Part shown: piece by piece, positions 43,704 to 53,286 of the stretch | Layout of the letters: each line of letters starts with the position of its first letter | Position numbering within the stretch: position 1 is the first letter of the stretch | Assembly (NCBI GenBank): GCA_902781505.1 | Contig: CACZJL010000002.1 | Coordinates: 1 to 64,000, forward strand | Length of the DNA stretch: 64,000 nt | Direction: 5' to 3' | Origin: an uncultured Lachnospiraceae bacterium | Lineage (GTDB): Bacteria > Bacillota > Clostridia > Lachnospirales > Lachnospiraceae | The notes under the pieces: model-generated | The model's input: the letters and a program-made list of their open reading frames with translations, nothing else | Databases searched by the model: none | Told to the model about the DNA's origin: nothing | Program-made: the position numbers and the translations under genes

Positions 43704-46352
43704 ATGAAGAATTGGTATCAGTTGTCAGCCAAAGATGCTTTATCAGAGCTGGAATCGGCAAAGAGCGGATTGGCTAGCGCGGAGGTTGTGAAGAGAAGAG
43801 AAAAGTTCGGGGAGAATGCCATAAAGGATGAGGAGAAGGAGTCGGCGCTGGCGGTATTTTTAGGTCAGTTTAAGGATCTGATGGTGATTATCCTGATGGT
43901 TGCGGCGGTGGTGTCGATGCTGACGGGAGATGTTGAAAGCACGCTGGTTATTTTTGCGGTGCTGCTTTTGAATGCGGTGCTTGGCACCGTGCAGCACATC
44001 AAGGCGGAGAAGTCGCTTGACGCGTTGAAGGCGATGTCGAGCCCCGTGGCGAAGGTGATGCGTAACGGTGAACGCGTCGAAATCGATTCAAAAGACGTTG
44101 TGCCGGGTGACATTTTCCTTGCAGAAGCAGGCGACTTAATCGTTGCAGATGGCAGAATTCTGGAAAATTACTCGCTGCAGGTGAACGAGAGTTCATTGAC
44201 GGGCGAGTCGACCAATGTGAACAAGGACGCGGACGTGCTGGTGGGCGAGCTGCCGCTGGCGGACCGTAAGAATATGGTATATTCCGGGTCACTCGTGACG
44301 TACGGCCGTGCGGTTGTGCTGGTGACGGAGACTGGAATGAATACCGAAATCGGCAAGATTGCGAATCTGATGAACCAGACAAAGGAGAAAGAGACGCCGC
44401 TGCAGCGCAGCTTAAACGATTTCTCTGGCAAGCTTGCAACCGGAATCCTCATTATTTCCGCAATCGTTTTCGGGCTCGGAATCTGGCGTGGAATGGAGGT
44501 GCTTGACTCGCTTCTGTTCGCTGTAGCCCTTGCGGTTGCTGCGATTCCGGAGGCGTTAAGTTCGATCGTTACCATCGTTCAGGCGATGGGAACCCAGAAA
44601 ATGGCGAGAGAACACGCGGTTATCAAAAAGCTTGCGGCTGTTGAATCGCTCGGTTCCGTGCAGGTTATCTGTTCCGACAAGACCGGAACCCTGACGCAGA
44701 ACCGCATGACCGTGCAGGAAATCTACATCGGCGACGAGGTGCTGACGGCGGACAAACTCGACCTGCACAATCAGACACATCGCTATCTTTTATATGACGC
44801 AGTACTCACGAACGACGCGACATTTGCCGAGGGAAAAGGCATCGGCGATCCGACGGAATACGCGCTTTTAGAGATGGCGGATAAGAAGCTGCCGTTCGAG
44901 GATATGCGCAACATGATGGAGCGCGTGGAGGAGGTGCCGTTTGACTCCGACCGAAAGCTGATGAGCACGAAATACAGCGTACATGGCGTTCCGACCGTAT
45001 TTACCAAGGGCGCCGTGGACGTGCTGTTAAACCGTTGCGATTCGATTCGCGTGAGCGATACTGAGATTCGCCCGATTACGGACGAGGACCGCGGCCGCAT
45101 TGCAGACCAGAACGAGGCGTTTTCGGCAAATGGCTTGCGCGTGCTGGCATTTGCCTATAAGGAGACGGACGAGGCGTTGTCTGTTGAGACGGAGTACCAC
45201 TACACGTTCTTAGGCCTGATTTCGGAGATGGATCCGCCGCGCGTGGAGTCGAAGGAGGCGGTGGCACAGGCGACGGAGGCCGGCATCCGCACGATTATGA
45301 TTACGGGCGACCACAAGGTGACCGCGACGGCAATCGCGCGCGAAATCGGAATCTTCCGTGACGGTGTCGATTCTGCAGAGGATGGCGATATTGCGGTGAC
45401 GGGGCTGGAGCTGGATGCGATGAGCGACGCGGAGCTTGACGAGAAGTTGGAGCGCATCAGCGTTTACGCGCGCGTGTCTCCGGAAAATAAGATTCGCATC
45501 GTGGAGGCGTGGCAGCGCAAGGGCAAGATTGTGTCAATGACCGGCGACGGCGTCAACGACGCGCCTGCCTTAAAGAAGGCGGATATCGGCGTTGCGATGG
45601 GCATTACAGGAACGGAAGTCAGCAAGGATGCGGCTTCCATGATTTTGACCGACGATAACTTTGCCACGATTATCAAGGCCGTGGCGAATGGAAGAACGAT
45701 TTTCGAAAACATCAAGAACGCTGTTCTGTACCTGCTTTCCGGCAACCTGTCTGCGATTATTGCAGTTCTTTACACGTCCCTTCTGGCACTGCCGATTCCA
45801 TTCCAAGCCGTGCAGCTGCTGTTTATCAACCTTGTTACTGACTCGCTTCCAGCGCTGGCAATCGGCATGGAACCAGGGGCTGGCAATATGTTAAAGCGCG
45901 CACCGCGCGATCCGAATTCCGGCATCATGGACCGCATCTTTGTGCGCCGTATGGTGTTACAGGGTGCCCTGATTTCTGTCGTTGTTATTGCGGCTTACGA
46001 AATCGGACTCAAGGAAAGCCCGGCATTTGCCAGTTCCTTAGCATTCCTGACGCTGACCGTCTCGAGACTCCTTCACGGCTTTAACTGTCGCGGGGAAAAC
46101 AGTATAATACGTCTTGGATTTAAGAGAAACTGGTACAGCCTTGGCGCGTTTGTCACAGGCCTCGTGCTGGTTGTGTTTGTGTCGGTGACGCCGTTTGGCC
46201 AGAGCTTGTTTTCTGTGGCTACGCTGACTATGTGTGACATCGCGATTATTGGTGGGCTGTCCCTGATTCCAACCGTGATTATTCAGGCTGTGAAGGTAGT
46301 GCGCGAGCACTGTCAGCGCTCCTTCACGAGCTTTCCGTCTTCCATGCGGTAG
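43704..46352 (+). CDS. P-type cation-transporting ATPase, probably exporting Mn2+ and/or Ca2+
   Basis: The 882-residue pump has the P2-type layout: TGES (SLTGESTNV), phosphorylated Asp325 in [11 protein letters not shown], the nucleotide-binding region, and the hinge [21 protein letters not shown]. Ion-site segments are [10 protein letters not shown] in helix 4 and [13 protein letters not shown] in helix 6, near those of bacterial Ca2+ pumps. The PEGLP motif of Ca2+ pumps reads PEALS here. Since expression is under a manganese riboswitch, Mn2+ export is the likely task, as for other ATPases with this leader. The ATG at 43704 follows GAAAGGAG. The 3' end overlaps the convergent ABC gene by 40 bp. 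Confidence 0.9.
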   Translation: MKNWYQLSAKDALSELESAKSGLASAEVVKRREKFGENAIKDEEKESALAVFLGQFKDLMVIILMVAAVVSMLTGDVESTLVIFAVLLLNAVLGTVQHIKAEKSLDALKAMSSPVAKVMRNGERVEIDSKDVVPGDIFLAEAGDLIVADGRILENYSLQVNESSLTGESTNVNKDADVLVGELPLADRKNMVYSGSLVTYGRAVVLVTETGMNTEIGKIANLMNQTKEKETPLQRSLNDFSGKLATGILIISAIVFGLGIWRGMEVLDSLLFAVALAVAAIPEALSSIVTIVQAMGTQKMAREHAVIKKLAAVESLGSVQVICSDKTGTLTQNRMTVQEIYIGDEVLTADKLDLHNQTHRYLLYDAVLTNDATFAEGKGIGDPTEYALLEMADKKLPFEDMRNMMERVEEVPFDSDRKLMSTKYSVHGVPTVFTKGAVDVLLNRCDSIRVSDTEIRPITDEDRGRIADQNEAFSANGLRVLAFAYKETDEALSVETEYHYTFLGLISEMDPPRVESKEAVAQATEAGIRTIMITGDHKVTATAIAREIGIFRDGVDSAEDGDIAVTGLELDAMSDAELDEKLERISVYARVSPENKIRIVEAWQRKGKIVSMTGDGVNDAPALKKADIGVAMGITGTEVSKDAASMILTDDNFATIIKAVANGRTIFENIKNAVLYLLSGNLSAIIAVLYTSLLALPIPFQAVQLLFINLVTDSLPALAIGMEPGAGNMLKRAPRDPNSGIMDRIFVRRMVLQGALISVVVIAAYEIGLKESPAFASSLAFLTLTVSRLLHGFNCRGENSIIRLGFKRNWYSLGAFVTGLVLVVFVSVTPFGQSLFSVATLTMCDIAIIGGLSLIPTVIIQAVKVVREHCQRSFTSFPSSMR

Positions 46353-47059
46353 ACGGTATCGGCAAGGTCGAGCACGCGGGAGTCGTGAGTGACCATAATT
46401 GCGGCTTTGCCTCGGGAGTGGACTTCATCGGCAATCATGCTGACAACCTTGCGACCGCGGACAGAATCAAGCGCAGCGGTAGGCTCGTCGGCAAGGATTA
46501 CATCCGGATTTGCGGCAAATGCTCTTGCAACAGCGAATCTCTGTCTTTCACCACCGGACATGGCTCCCGGGTATTGTCTGCGGATTTCTGTCAGGTCGAG
46601 TTCCTTTAAAAGCTTCTCTTTATCAGAAGAAGAAATCTTTTTTACAACATCGAGCTGATCCTCACCGCGGAGGTAAGGAAGAAGCTGGTGGGACTGAAAG
46701 ATAAAGCCAATATGGTCGCGGCGAAGCTTCGCCCAGGCTCTCTTAGTGCTGGATGCTGATCCCTTACCCATTCTCTTCTTGCCGGAAGTTGTATCTGTAC
46801 CGGAAAGGATGACGGAACCTGAGTCAGGAGACTGCATCATGCCGGCAATATTAAGCAGCGTACTTTTGCCACAACCGGATGGACCGACAATGGCAGCAAG
46901 TTCGCCAGGGTACACGGAAAGGGATACGTCATTTAAAACCGTGCGCATTTCTTTGCCATCGGCATAAGACTTCGTAATGTTTTTCAGTTCTAAAGCAGGC
47001 ACTGCCTGTGTAGTGCCAGCCGAAAGCTGTGCAGGTGTGTTATTTCTGTTTTCATTCAT
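46313..47059 (-). CDS. ABC transporter ATP-binding protein, MacB/LolD type
   Basis: The 248-residue ATPase has Walker A GPSGCGKSTLL, signature AMSGGERQRFAVARA, Walker B VILADEP and the switch His in MVTHDSRVL. Between Walker A and the Q loop it has an insertion of about 18 residues (KKRMGKGSASSTKRAWAK) not usual for the family. It drives the FtsX-type permease whose stop codon overlaps its start by 1 bp. Such pairs move lipids, peptides or signals across the envelope, or act by mechanotransmission. Confidence 0.9.
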   Translation of the reverse strand: MNENRNNTPAQLSAGTTQAVPALELKNITKSYADGKEMRTVLNDVSLSVYPGELAAIVGPSGCGKSTLLNIAGMMQSPDSGSVILSGTDTTSGKKRMGKGSASSTKRAWAKLRRDHIGFIFQSHQLLPYLRGEDQLDVVKKISSSDKEKLLKELDLTEIRRQYPGAMSGGERQRFAVARAFAANPDVILADEPTAALDSVRGRKVVSMIADEVHSRGKAAIMVTHDSRVLDLADTVYRMEDGKLVKER

Positions 47060-48147
47060 CAGTTGTCACCTCCGATAATTTCTGCAGGATCGATGCGGCC
47101 CACCTTGATGATGGAAATCAGGCTGCCGGCGAGGGAAATCAGAATGAATGCGATGAGAATCACCAGAACATTCTGAGTCTTAAGGTAGAATGGCATGGTT
47201 GCCGGAAGACCCTGTGCCATGCCCCATACAAGGATGCCTGCGACGCACGCACCGCTGGTTGCGATGATGCCAACTTCTGCAATTACGAAACGAGAGAGTC
47301 GGCCCATACTGACGCCGATTGCCTTCATGACACCGAATTCCTTTTCCTTCTGCAGATTGATAACAAAGAAGAAAATTGCGAGGATAACGGCTGTGATGAC
47401 AACCAGCATCCAGTCTACCATCTTGATAGTCATCTGCTCGCTGGCGTAGCCAGGAATCTTGTTGATAACATCAGCTTTGGACATCACGGTGAGGCCATCC
47501 ACGCTGATTGCTTCAGTGCTGTCAGAAAGGGCAATTGCATGAATGCTCTCATGATAGTTCGGATTCAGTTCGTGCATGAGATTTGCATAGGTTTCCGTTG
47601 AGATGTAGCCGATGGAAATGTGGCTATACATCGCGTCTTTTGTGAAGCCGACAACGGTGAATTCAAGGCTGGTTGAAGAGTCGCGAATTACATCGCCGAC
47701 AGAAATTCCTTTTGCCATGAAATCATCATCGAGAATGATGGCGTTTTGCGAATCGGAATCAGCGAGAGAGGAACCTTCAAGTACGCCAGGCGCAAGGGTT
47801 CCTGCCGGGTCAATGGCAAAGTATGTCACGTCGATTTTCTCATCTGAACCGCTCTTACTTACGTACATGCGGGAGATGTCGATTGTAGCTGTTTCGTGCT
47901 GAGCCTGAGCAGAAACGGCATTTGCCTGGTCCTTCGTGATGCTTGAAACGGTAATCAGTCCTTCTGCATCATCTTTTAAGACGAAGGACTGTGCCGGCAT
48001 ATTGTCGATGCCGGATGAAACGGCTCTGCCGAGCCCGTCAACGAGGCCGGAAAGGAAGAGCACCATAAACATCATCAGCACCACGATCAGTGTGATAAGT
48101 GTGTATTTCTTCCAGCTGTGGGTCAGTTCTTTCCACGCGAGTTTCAT
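47059..48147 (-). CDS. ABC transporter permease, FtsX/MacB type
   Basis: The 362-residue protein has one helix near residues 16-36, a large extracellular domain (about 40-235), and three C-terminal helices (about 240-260, 285-305 and 330-350), the FtsX/MacB pattern. LQKEKEFGVMKAIGVS is the conserved coupling segment. A TTAAAGGAGAATC site precedes the ATG. It is the first gene of a two-gene operon with the ATPase. Substrate unknown. Confidence 0.9.
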   Translation of the reverse strand: MKLAWKELTHSWKKYTLITLIVVLMMFMVLFLSGLVDGLGRAVSSGIDNMPAQSFVLKDDAEGLITVSSITKDQANAVSAQAQHETATIDISRMYVSKSGSDEKIDVTYFAIDPAGTLAPGVLEGSSLADSDSQNAIILDDDFMAKGISVGDVIRDSSTSLEFTVVGFTKDAMYSHISIGYISTETYANLMHELNPNYHESIHAIALSDSTEAISVDGLTVMSKADVINKIPGYASEQMTIKMVDWMLVVITAVILAIFFFVINLQKEKEFGVMKAIGVSMGRLSRFVIAEVGIIATSGACVAGILVWGMAQGLPATMPFYLKTQNVLVILIAFILISLAGSLISIIKVGRIDPAEIIGGDN

Positions 48148-48485
48148 GTGATTCTCCTTTAAAATTTTCTAAGTAGTCGCATTATAACACTAATATAAAT
48201 TTATTGCAATTTAATTTTACACGATGCGTTACGGCATTGATTTGGAAGATACGGTGACTGTAATTTGGTCCATCGCGTGACGGATTTTAAGTTTCAATCA
48301 AGAGATTGTGTACAATGTGCACAGAAAAAACAAGTAAAATGCATGAAAGTACTTCCAATTTCCGTGGAATTTAGGTATAATGTATCTAAATTCATTGAGG
48401 GAATGGATGAGTTTACTGTGGCGGTTCTATCAGAGGGGTGGAACCGTCGTTTTTATATGGTAGTCGTTTGAAGGAGGGAGTCTTC
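48148..48485. promoter_or_regulatory. Divergent intergenic region with promoter and leader hairpin
   Basis: TATAAT at 48376-48381 is a good -10 for the rightward gene. GGCGGTTC (48420-48427) and GAACCGTC (48441-48448) with a TTTTT tail form a terminator-like hairpin inside the resulting leader, 32 bp before the start codon, so expression may be attenuated. No further gene is evident. Confidence 0.55.
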
Positions 48486-49121
48486 ATGGGGTACACGCAA
48501 TTACCATCTGAGCCGGATGCGCAGGATATTGACCGCTGGCTCATTGAGAATCACATCAGCAACTATGCTGAGCTGGTTCTGGCTACGGCCGGGAATTCTC
48601 GTATCATCCGTGTTGTACATGACTTTTGTGAGCATTATAGCTTGCTTTGCGACGGTATTGCCAAGCTGGATGAAAGAAAAGCTGCAGAGACGGTAAATCA
48701 AGCCGTTGCTGTGGAAAATGCGCTTGATGTAACTGATTCGGAGGATGAAGAGGGGGCTGAAGATGAGAGAAGCATCATTATGGAAGCCCGTCGTAGTGCG
48801 GCGCTTGCTAATCAGAAAGTTGCAGAGCTAGAAAAACATGTGGCAGAGCTTGAGCAGAATCAGACGGAGATGGAGGCTGAGAATCATCAGCTGAACCGCA
48901 TCGTTGAGGAGCAGAAGAAGCTGATTGAGCGAGTGATTCATGAGCGCGACAGAGCGCAGTCAAAACTGCAGAAGATTGCAGACGCAAAAGATAAAAACAA
49001 GAAGGTTATTGTAACCTTCGTTGAACCAACTAAGTCGGATTCCGGTGAGAGCAACGGCGCAGATGCGCCAGTGGGTGAGGCCACAGACAGCTATCACAGG
49101 GAGCCTGCATCAGGTGAATAA
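48486..49121 (+). CDS. Coiled-coil protein of unknown function
   Basis: The 211-residue product has an N-terminal helical part (about 1-75), an acidic patch (SEDEEGAEDERS near 88-98), a long coiled coil (about 100-175: QKVAELEKHVAELEQNQTEM) and a Lys/Ser/Glu-rich tail. It has no signal peptide or membrane helix. GAAGGAGGGAG precedes the ATG at 48486. No family is recognised; coiled-coil proteins of this sort may be scaffolds. Confidence 0.7.
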   Translation: MGYTQLPSEPDAQDIDRWLIENHISNYAELVLATAGNSRIIRVVHDFCEHYSLLCDGIAKLDERKAAETVNQAVAVENALDVTDSEDEEGAEDERSIIMEARRSAALANQKVAELEKHVAELEQNQTEMEAENHQLNRIVEEQKKLIERVIHERDRAQSKLQKIADAKDKNKKVIVTFVEPTKSDSGESNGADAPVGEATDSYHREPASGE

Positions 49122-49128
49122 TTATGAG

Positions 49129-49167
49129 GCCATCGAAAGAAAATTCTTTCGGTGGCTTTCCTTTTTT
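49129..49167 (+). terminator. Rho-independent terminator
   Basis: GCCATCGAAAGAA-aa-TTCTTTCGGTGGC, then TTTCCTTTTTT. It ends the coiled-coil gene. Confidence 0.9.
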
Positions 49168-49276
49168 CAGAGTCGAAAAATATGGAAAATCAGTGTTATC
49201 CTGCACGGGACAGGCATATAATGAGAGTAATGATAAGGGGAACGTGAGACGAAAAAAGAATAAAGGAGAATTTGCC

Positions 49277-50176
49277 ATGAGAAAAGTGGAACGACTTGAA
49301 GGAGTAATCCCTGCTCTGATCACCCCATTTACCGAGTCTGGCAGGGTAAATGGAAATGCGCTGATTGATCTGATGAAATGGAACTTAGGGCAGGGCGCAG
49401 TCTCGTTTTTTATCGGAGGCAGTTCGGCAGAATGTTTTCTGATGACGCCATCTGAGCGTATTGAGGCGATGGAAATTGCCGCACAGATGAAGGATGATGC
49501 GTATTTAATCGCGCATGTCGGTGCGATTTCTACTGATATCGCAATCGATTACGCAAAGCATGCGGTGGATTTAGGGTATGATGCGATTGCCGCAACTCCG
49601 CCATTTTACTATGGCTTTGGGCCAAAGGAAATCTACCAGTATTATTATGATCTGGCACAGGCAGCTGGAAAGCCGGTTCTGGTGTACAATTTCCCGGGCA
49701 ACACCGGTAAGAACTTTGATCTTGAGAATCCGATTTATCGGAAAATGTTTACGTCAGATTTTATTCTTGGTGTGAAGCATACGAACCAGATTGTGTACCA
49801 GTTAGAGCGTTTCAAGGCGCTGAATCCGAATTTGATTATGATGAATGGTTTTGATGAGACGTCGATTGCCGCGTATGCACTTGGTTGCGAAGGTTCCATC
49901 GGTTCGACCTTCAATTTTATGTATTACCACTATGAGGCAATTCGTGAAGCCTTCTATGCAGGAAAGGTGGAGGAAGCAAGAGAATTGCAGCATCGTGCGA
50001 ACAATATTATGAATGCGCTTGTGAATGTCGGCCTGTTCCCGGCTATCAAGTACATCTTAAATGAATGGGGATTTGATGCAGGCTCACCACGTCGCCCCTT
50101 CTTCCCGCTTGATGACGCATCGAAAACTGTTGTAGATACGGCCCTTGCGCAGAATCTTTTAAGAAAACCGGAATAA
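49277..50176 (+). CDS. N-acetylneuraminate lyase / dihydrodipicolinate synthase family aldolase
   Basis: The 299-residue protein is a class I aldolase barrel. The Schiff-base Lys167 is in LGVKHTNQ, Tyr137 in VLVYNFPG, and the carboxylate-binding loop is GGSSAECF near 47-54. Tyr and Lys positions are nearly those of E. coli NanA (137 and 165), and the YNFPGNTGKNF segment also favours the sialic acid lyase side, but no other sialic acid genes are adjacent. The ATG at 49277 follows AAAGGAG. An upstream in-frame ATG lies inside the previous terminator and is rejected. Confidence 0.85.
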   Translation: MRKVERLEGVIPALITPFTESGRVNGNALIDLMKWNLGQGAVSFFIGGSSAECFLMTPSERIEAMEIAAQMKDDAYLIAHVGAISTDIAIDYAKHAVDLGYDAIAATPPFYYGFGPKEIYQYYYDLAQAAGKPVLVYNFPGNTGKNFDLENPIYRKMFTSDFILGVKHTNQIVYQLERFKALNPNLIMMNGFDETSIAAYALGCEGSIGSTFNFMYYHYEAIREAFYAGKVEEARELQHRANNIMNALVNVGLFPAIKYILNEWGFDAGSPRRPFFPLDDASKTVVDTALAQNLLRKPE

Positions 50177-50421
50177 AGTTTTGGGCACTCCGGTCGAAGT
50201 GCCCGGGTTCGGGAATTTCCCCAAATAGAGGAGGAAAATTTGGTGATTTCCGGATTTATGAGGAGGCGCCGCTCGGGTAGAATAATGGTGCGGGCAGCTT
50301 GCTTGGCGGCATCGGAGTTATCGCTGTGCTTGCTCTTCTGGTTGCCGGATGCGCGAAAAAAGCACGCGCCGTCTGAGAAGATAAAGGGGAAAATGCTTCT
50401 CATTCGGAGGTCCGTATGGGA
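50177..50421 (+). pseudogene. Gene-free stretch with a membrane-anchor tail remnant
   Basis: A 31-codon frame at 50281-50376 reads NNGAGSLLGGIGVIAVLALL followed by VAGCAKKARAV and a stop. This is the linker, membrane helix and basic end of a surface protein, preceded by a stop codon, so the rest is gone. Nothing else is recognised here. Confidence 0.4.
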
Positions 50422-50457
50422 AACAGCGGAAGGTGAAAACCTTTCGCTGTTTTTTTT
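50422..50457 (+). terminator. Rho-independent terminator
   Basis: AACAGCGGAAGG-tgaaaa-CCTTTCGCTGTT followed by a T run. Confidence 0.85.
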
Positions 50458-50559
50458 GCGCGCTTTGCCGGGCGTGGCACGAGGAAACGACTGGTCAGTT
50501 TTATATTTATATAGTATAATTATTCTAAATATTTTCGTATAAATAGAGAGGCTCAAAGT

Positions 50560-52296
50560 ATGAAGTTTTCCGATTGTTTGAATGGGTGCCTGAGTGAACT
50601 TGGTCTGTCAGCCAAGGAGTTTGGCGAGGTCAGTGGCCTGTCGGCTGCAACAGTCAGCCGATATCGGTCCGGTAAGCGAGTGCCCGAAGAAAAATCAGAG
50701 GCGTACAGGAACATTTGCCGAAGTCTGATCCAGGTAGCGAAAAAAAGAAGGGTGAAGGGCTATACGGAAAAGACGCTGAATGAGCGTTTTTTTGCGTGCA
50801 GTGACTTCGTGACTCTTGACTGGGCGGTTCTTCGCTCAAATTTCCTGAAACTGCTGAATACGATGAAGCTGAGTGTTTCCGAGCTGTGCCGGTATACGAA
50901 CTACGACAATTCCACCATCAGCCGGTTTAAGAGCGGCGAGAGACAGCCGTCTGACATGGAACAATTTGCCGAGGCAATTGCGGAATTTGCTGCGCAGGAG
51001 GATGCGGAGGATAAGCTGATTGCCGAATCGAGGCTCCTTGGTGTGCCGCTTGAAAATCTCTCGGATGAAGAGGTTCGAAGAGGGATGCTCCGGTCATGGC
51101 TTGTTGGTGAGAAGGTGCGCTTAGATGGCGTGAATACAAAGATTTCAGAGCCGGTTTCGGATTTACTTGTGAGGCTTGGCGATTACAGTTTGAATGATTA
51201 TTTCAGCGGGGAGCAGTTCGAGGACTGGAATTTCTCTGATGACCTTGCGATGAAGATTTCGCAGACGCACGTGTATGTCGGCGAAGAGCAGATTAAGGAG
51301 GCGGAGCTTGATTTCCTGCGCGCTTCGATTCTGTCTGAGTCCAGGGAAAATGTCATCATGTACAATGATATGTCTATTCTTTATGTTGCGAACGATCTGG
51401 AGTTTGGTAAGAAGTGGATGACCGGTGTGAGCCTTTTGTTTAAAAAGGGCGTGCATATCGATATGATTCACACGTTGGACCGCAGTTTTCCTGAACTTCT
51501 GCTGATTTTAAAGGTGTGGATTCCGCTGTATATGACAGGGCAGGTTACGCCGTACTTTATTGAACGTGATACAGACGTGTTCCGCCATGTACTGCGTGTT
51601 TCCGGGGACGCGGCACTCTACGGAGACGCCGTCGTTGGAACCCCCGGATTCTGCCGCCTGACACAGGTGAAGAGTCAGACCGAGTATTTTAAAATGAAGG
51701 CCAGAAAGCTTCTGGAATTCGCGAAGCCACTGATGGAAATCTACAGGGCGGATCAGATGAAGAATTTCAATCAGTCATTGGCAAATGGTTCGACTGAACC
51801 TGGAACCAGGTATGTACTTGACTCCGTGCCGCCATTGTTTGCGCTTCATCCGGATAGACTTCAGGAATTCTTAGAGGCAAATGCGGTTTCGCCTGACGGA
51901 ATCAGCCGTATGCTTCATTTCGTGCAGATGCAGAGACGGAATCTCGAGAAGATTCTTGGACACAGCAAGGTGTATCTTGAGTTATCGAGATTAACCAGGG
52001 AGGAATTTGATTCGACCCCACCATTACTTACCGGCGCGGGTACGTTCTGTGGCAAGGAAATCGCGTACACCTGGGAATTCTATGAAGAGCATCTGAAACA
52101 GACCAGTCAGATGGCGCGTAAAATCAAGAACCTTTCGCTGGTACGTACATCTAAATATGATTTCAGAAACATTCGAATCTTGGTTCATGAGGGAAAAGGT
52201 GCAATGATTACAAAGAATACAGCTCCTGCCATTCATTTTATTATTGACAATCCAAAGCTCCGTGCAGCGATTGAAGAGATGACGTCTCAGGACTGA
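50560..52296 (+). CDS. Large regulator with two tandem helix-turn-helix domains
   Basis: The 578-residue protein begins with two Cro/CI-like domains: residues about 1-55 (LSAKEFGEVSGLSAATVSRY) and about 85-145 (LSVSELCRYTNYDNSTISRF). The remaining 430 residues are mixed helix and strand without recognised motif and without membrane segments. It could be a one-component sensor-regulator of a type frequent in Lachnospiraceae. A promoter-like TATAGTATAATTATT lies before it. No operon partner is present. Confidence 0.7.
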   Translation: MKFSDCLNGCLSELGLSAKEFGEVSGLSAATVSRYRSGKRVPEEKSEAYRNICRSLIQVAKKRRVKGYTEKTLNERFFACSDFVTLDWAVLRSNFLKLLNTMKLSVSELCRYTNYDNSTISRFKSGERQPSDMEQFAEAIAEFAAQEDAEDKLIAESRLLGVPLENLSDEEVRRGMLRSWLVGEKVRLDGVNTKISEPVSDLLVRLGDYSLNDYFSGEQFEDWNFSDDLAMKISQTHVYVGEEQIKEAELDFLRASILSESRENVIMYNDMSILYVANDLEFGKKWMTGVSLLFKKGVHIDMIHTLDRSFPELLLILKVWIPLYMTGQVTPYFIERDTDVFRHVLRVSGDAALYGDAVVGTPGFCRLTQVKSQTEYFKMKARKLLEFAKPLMEIYRADQMKNFNQSLANGSTEPGTRYVLDSVPPLFALHPDRLQEFLEANAVSPDGISRMLHFVQMQRRNLEKILGHSKVYLELSRLTREEFDSTPPLLTGAGTFCGKEIAYTWEFYEEHLKQTSQMARKIKNLSLVRTSKYDFRNIRILVHEGKGAMITKNTAPAIHFIIDNPKLRAAIEEMTSQD

Positions 52297-52415
52297 TATA
52301 TGAAGTGAATCTCGGAACAGATGTGTCAAATATTTCTGAAAAATATAGTTTTCATCTTTCATGATTTTTATGAATTTTGACAGACTGGAAACTGAAATAT
52401 GACTTTTAGTCCCCG

Positions 52416-52474
52416 AAAACATGGTGTTTTTCCGTTTTGTCAATTGACAAAATGGAAATCACCATGTTTTTTTT
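52416..52474. terminator. Long perfect palindrome, bidirectional terminator
   Basis: AAAACATGGTG and CACCATGTTTT enclose CCGTTTTGTC-aatt-GACAAAATGG, followed by a run of T. It closes the regulator gene. Confidence 0.85.
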
Positions 52475-52486
52475 GAAAGGAATTTG

Positions 52487-52973
52487 TATAATAATTACAG
52501 AAACTTAATGAAAAAGTTCTGGCTGATATTTAAAAAATCAGTCAGACCAGTTAAGGTCCATATGGGGGACTTTTAATGAGAAAGCCGTAAGGGTTGTTTC
52601 TAAAAAGCCGTATGGGGGCTTAAGAAATCAGAAAAGTTCAAGCAATGACCTTAAGTATTCGGGGTGAAGGTTATGTGAGACTTGAGAGCTTCTGATGAGA
52701 AAACCAATAGCTTGTACAGACAGAGTTCTTTCTTTTTCACTTATAGTGAAATGGCAGAAAGAATTGAATCAGAAACGCCGAACAATGCAGCAGGGGTGCT
52801 GTGAACGAGGCTGCCGAATATGGCTACTTTGATATTGGATTTGTTTTTTAAGATTAGGGGTGGCGCGACTGATCTGTCTGATCAGGCTGCACTTGTATAG
52901 GTCAGCCGGGCCGAACCTTAACGAGGGCATGTGAAACAAAAAACTATGTTGCACCTGAAAAGGAGGTACGCAC
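52487..52973 (+). ncRNA. Candidate structured RNA or long leader, class not identified
   Basis: A TATAAT box (52487-52492) is followed by about 470 nt without a gene but with consecutive hairpins: CTGGCTGAT/ATCAGTCAG; AAGGTCC-atatggg-GGACTTT; AGAAAGCC-gtaa-GGGTTGTTTCT; AAAGCC-gtatggg-GGCTTA; CCTT/AAGG around attcggggtg; a long one at about 52719-52757 around TTCAC-ttata-GTGAA; GATC-tgtct-GATC. Two hairpins share the loop RTATGGG. It ends at the ribosome binding site of a 47-residue peptide gene. I could not match it to T-box, M-box, ydaO, lysine, cobalamin, 6S, tmRNA or RNase P patterns. Confidence 0.5.
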
Positions 52974-53117
52974 ATGGTGATTTTCTATGTACTCATTGTT
53001 GTGGCTGGACTAATCCTGTTGGGATTGTACCTTGCAGAATTATTATCTTTCCGCATTGAAGATGATTACTACTTCAGACAGGAAGAAAAACACAAGAGTG
53101 ATAGCAGAGTGCCTTAA
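52974..53117 (+). CDS. 47-residue single-helix membrane peptide
   Basis: MVIFYVLIVVAGLILLGLYL begins the peptide, giving one membrane helix of about 24 residues, followed by an acidic and aromatic segment (FRIEDDYYFRQEEKHK). A near-perfect AAAAGGAGGTACGCAC precedes the ATG. It lies after the structured leader and before a strong terminator, so it is a unit of its own. No known family; small helices like this often regulate a larger membrane protein. Confidence 0.65.
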   Translation: MVIFYVLIVVAGLILLGLYLAELLSFRIEDDYYFRQEEKHKSDSRVP

Positions 53118-53205
53118 GCAACCACAAACCAAGGCGTGATGTTTGTCATAAAAAGAGAATTTCCCTCTTAATTTACCAGGGCATCCCCTCAATGCCCAAC
53201 TTATC

Positions 53206-53260
53206 AAGCGAAAGGCCGCCATGGAATGTCAACTCCATGGCGGCCTTTCGCTTGTGTTTT
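53206..53260. terminator. Strong bidirectional terminator
   Basis: A perfect 20-bp stem (AAGCGAAAGGCCGCCATGGA at 53206-53225 with its complement at 53234-53253) followed by GTGTTTT. It serves the small peptide gene and the convergent dehydrogenase gene. Confidence 0.92.
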
Positions 53261-53286
53261 GTTAATGGCGCCGTTGATACGGGCAT

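Noticed and set aside
48265..48471. 68-codon frame upstream of the coiled-coil gene
   Set aside because: It contains the promoter and leader hairpin, and has no ribosome binding site.
49124..49276. N-terminal extension of the aldolase from an upstream ATG
   Set aside because: The extension is translated from a terminator hairpin; the ATG at 49277 has a proper ribosome binding site and the usual family start.
52487..52973. ydaO (cyclic-di-AMP) riboswitch
   Set aside because: Pieces such as GGGGTGAA and CCGAACC look similar, but order and outer helix do not fit the consensus.
52974..53117. KdpF-like subunit
   Set aside because: Only the single helix is shared; there are no kdpABC genes and the acidic aromatic tail is not like KdpF.
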